In this document: piece after piece, positions 6,126 through 7,406 of the stretch
Position numbering within the stretch: the first letter of the stretch is position 1
How the letters are laid out: each line of letters opens with the position of its first letter
The notes under the pieces: model-generated
What the model saw: only the letters and a program-made list of their open reading frames with translations
Told to the model about the DNA's origin: nothing
The model's database searches: none
Program-made: the position numbers and the translations under genes
NCBI GenBank assembly: GCA_947487325.1
Contig: CANKWG010000111.1
Span: forward strand, 1-7,406
Source: Oxalobacteraceae bacterium
GTDB taxonomy: Bacteria; Pseudomonadota; Gammaproteobacteria; Burkholderiales; Burkholderiaceae_D
DNA: 7,406 nucleotides
Direction of reading: 5' to 3'

Positions 6126-7406
6126 GCCGACACCTGTGCCGTCAATTGTTGCAGCTGTGCGGGTACATTCGCAATCGAACCCGCGCCCATGGTCATCACG
6201 ATGTCGCCGTCATTAGCCATCTTCAATAGCGTCTCGGCCATCTCGGCAATATCTTCAACAAACACCAACTCAGTCTTGCCAACCACACGCAGCGCATGCG
6301 CCAGCGAGCGACCATCTGCAGCGGGAATAGGTTGCTCACCCGCCGGATAAACATCGGCGAGTACCAGTACATCCACGCTGGAAAGCACTTTGACAAAATC
6401 TTCAAACAAGTCACGCGTGCGGGTATAGCGATGTGGCTGAAACGCCAGCACCAGTCGCTGACCGGGAAACGCGCCGCGCGCAGCAGCAATGGTTGCCGCA
6501 GTTTCTACCGGGTGATGGCCATAGTCATCTACCAATGAGAAACTGCCGCCAGAGGGCAGGGACAGCTTGCCGTATTTGGTAAAGCGTCGGCCGACACCGG
6601 TAAATTCCTGCAGTGCTTTTTGTATGTGCGCATCAGCGACTTCAAGTTCACGCGCAATCGCAATGGCTGCGCAAGCGTTCTGAACATTGTGCATACCTGG
6701 CTGATTGAGCCTTACCAAAAGCGGTGGATATTCTTTTTGCACGACGGTGAATTCCATATGGCCATTAACAGCGCGTGCATCGATGGCGCGGACATTGGCA
6801 TCGGGATGGAAGCCATAAGTCATCACCATCTTGGAAATGAAGGGCATGATTTCGCGTACGTTCGCGTCATCGATACACAAGATAGCGACACCATAGAACG
6901 GCAGCCTCTGCGTAAATTCGATAAATGCCTGCTTCAGTTTGGCGAAACTGTGATCGTAGGTCTCCATATGATCGGAGTCGATATTGGTGATGACTTCGAT
7001 CACCGGCGACAGATTCAGGAATGACGCATCTGATTCATCTGCCTCGGCGACGATGAAATCGCCCGCGCCAAGCTTTGCATTCGCGCCCACGCTGTTGAGT
7101 CGGCCACCGATCACAAAGGTGGGATCCAATCCACCTTCAGCCAGAATGCTAGCAACCAGACTGGTCGTCGTGGTTTTGCCATGCGTGCCAGCGATCGCAA
7201 TGCCGCGCTTGAGTCGCATGAGTTCTGCGAGCATCACCGCACGCGGCACAATCGGCACGTGGCGTGCACGTGCGGCGAGCACTTCAGGATTGCTCGGCTG
7301 TACCGCAGTGGATGTAACGATCGCGTCTGCACCCTCCACGTTTTCAGGCGAATGGCCAATACGTATGCAAGCACCCAGCTCGGCCAAACGCCGACTCGCC
7401 GCATTG
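6122..7406 (-). CDS. murC: MurC, UDP-N-acetylmuramate--L-alanine ligase (5' end outside window)
   Basis: MurC is the cytoplasmic ATP-dependent ligase that adds L-alanine to UDP-MurNAc, the first amino acid of the peptidoglycan stem peptide. The open frame runs off the window edge; 427 residues are visible and about 40 N-terminal ones, with the GxGGxGM UDP-binding motif, are missing. The first visible codons, AASRRLAELGA, align inside the UMAG-binding domain. The Mur ligase central domain carries the P-loop AGTHGKTTTT (about 72-81 of the visible part), then AEADESD and NIDSDHMETYDHSF. The C-terminal domain shows GVGRRF, DDYGHHPVE, FQPHRYTRTRDLFEDF and MGAGSI. An internal TTG at 7387 could be mistaken for a start but the family homology continues upstream of it. 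Its TGA overlaps the ddl start. Confidence 0.97.
   Translation of the reverse strand, partial: NAASRRLAELGACIRIGHSPENVEGADAIVTSTAVQPSNPEVLAARARHVPIVPRAVMLAELMRLKRGIAIAGTHGKTTTTSLVASILAEGGLDPTFVIGGRLNSVGANAKLGAGDFIVAEADESDASFLNLSPVIEVITNIDSDHMETYDHSFAKLKQAFIEFTQRLPFYGVAILCIDDANVREIMPFISKMVMTYGFHPDANVRAIDARAVNGHMEFTVVQKEYPPLLVRLNQPGMHNVQNACAAIAIARELEVADAHIQKALQEFTGVGRRFTKYGKLSLPSGGSFSLVDDYGHHPVETAATIAAARGAFPGQRLVLAFQPHRYTRTRDLFEDFVKVLSSVDVLVLADVYPAGEQPIPAADGRSLAHALRVVGKTELVFVEDIAEMAETLLKMANDGDIVMTMGAGSIANVPAQLQQLTAQVSA

Overview
This window is the 3' half of a dcw (division and cell wall) cluster from a betaproteobacterium. Every gene lies on the minus strand. In transcription order, from high to low coordinates, the genes are murC (5' end cut by the window edge), ddl, ftsQ, ftsA, ftsZ, a type II/Prx5-family peroxiredoxin, and lpxC (3' end cut). 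Placement in Betaproteobacteria, probably Burkholderiales and possibly near Oxalobacteraceae, is an inference. It rests on the peroxiredoxin gene between ftsZ and lpxC, a short FtsQ beginning MWND, and the FtsZ tail ending YDIPAFLRRQAD.

Region by region: murC and ddl overlap by four bases (ATGA). ddl and ftsQ are 27 bp apart. ftsQ and ftsA are separated by an unusually long 177 bp that contains an 11-bp tandem repeat of about eight units. ftsA and ftsZ are separated by 424 bp. That gap holds two REP-like GC-rich hairpins facing each other as a perfect 23-bp inverted repeat, an 18-bp perfect palindrome, a further 8-bp inverted repeat and an AT-rich stretch with a possible ftsZ promoter. A strong intrinsic terminator follows ftsZ. 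The peroxiredoxin and lpxC genes come next, 34 bp apart, and probably form a separate or read-through unit.

MurC and Ddl act in the cytoplasm on peptidoglycan precursors: MurC adds L-alanine to UDP-MurNAc and Ddl makes D-Ala-D-Ala. FtsZ forms the cytokinetic ring, FtsA tethers it to the membrane, and FtsQ links the ring to the periplasmic septal synthesis machinery. LpxC commits carbon to lipid A, so envelope synthesis and division are encoded together. The peroxiredoxin is a peroxide-reducing enzyme with no obvious direct role in this pathway.

I found no previously undescribed gene system. The genes are intact and ordinary, with all recognisable motifs present. What merits a second look is the non-coding structure: the repeat-loaded ftsA-ftsZ gap, the 11-bp tandem array before ftsA, a possible lost C-terminal tail of FtsQ, and the terminator that isolates the peroxiredoxin gene from ftsZ.
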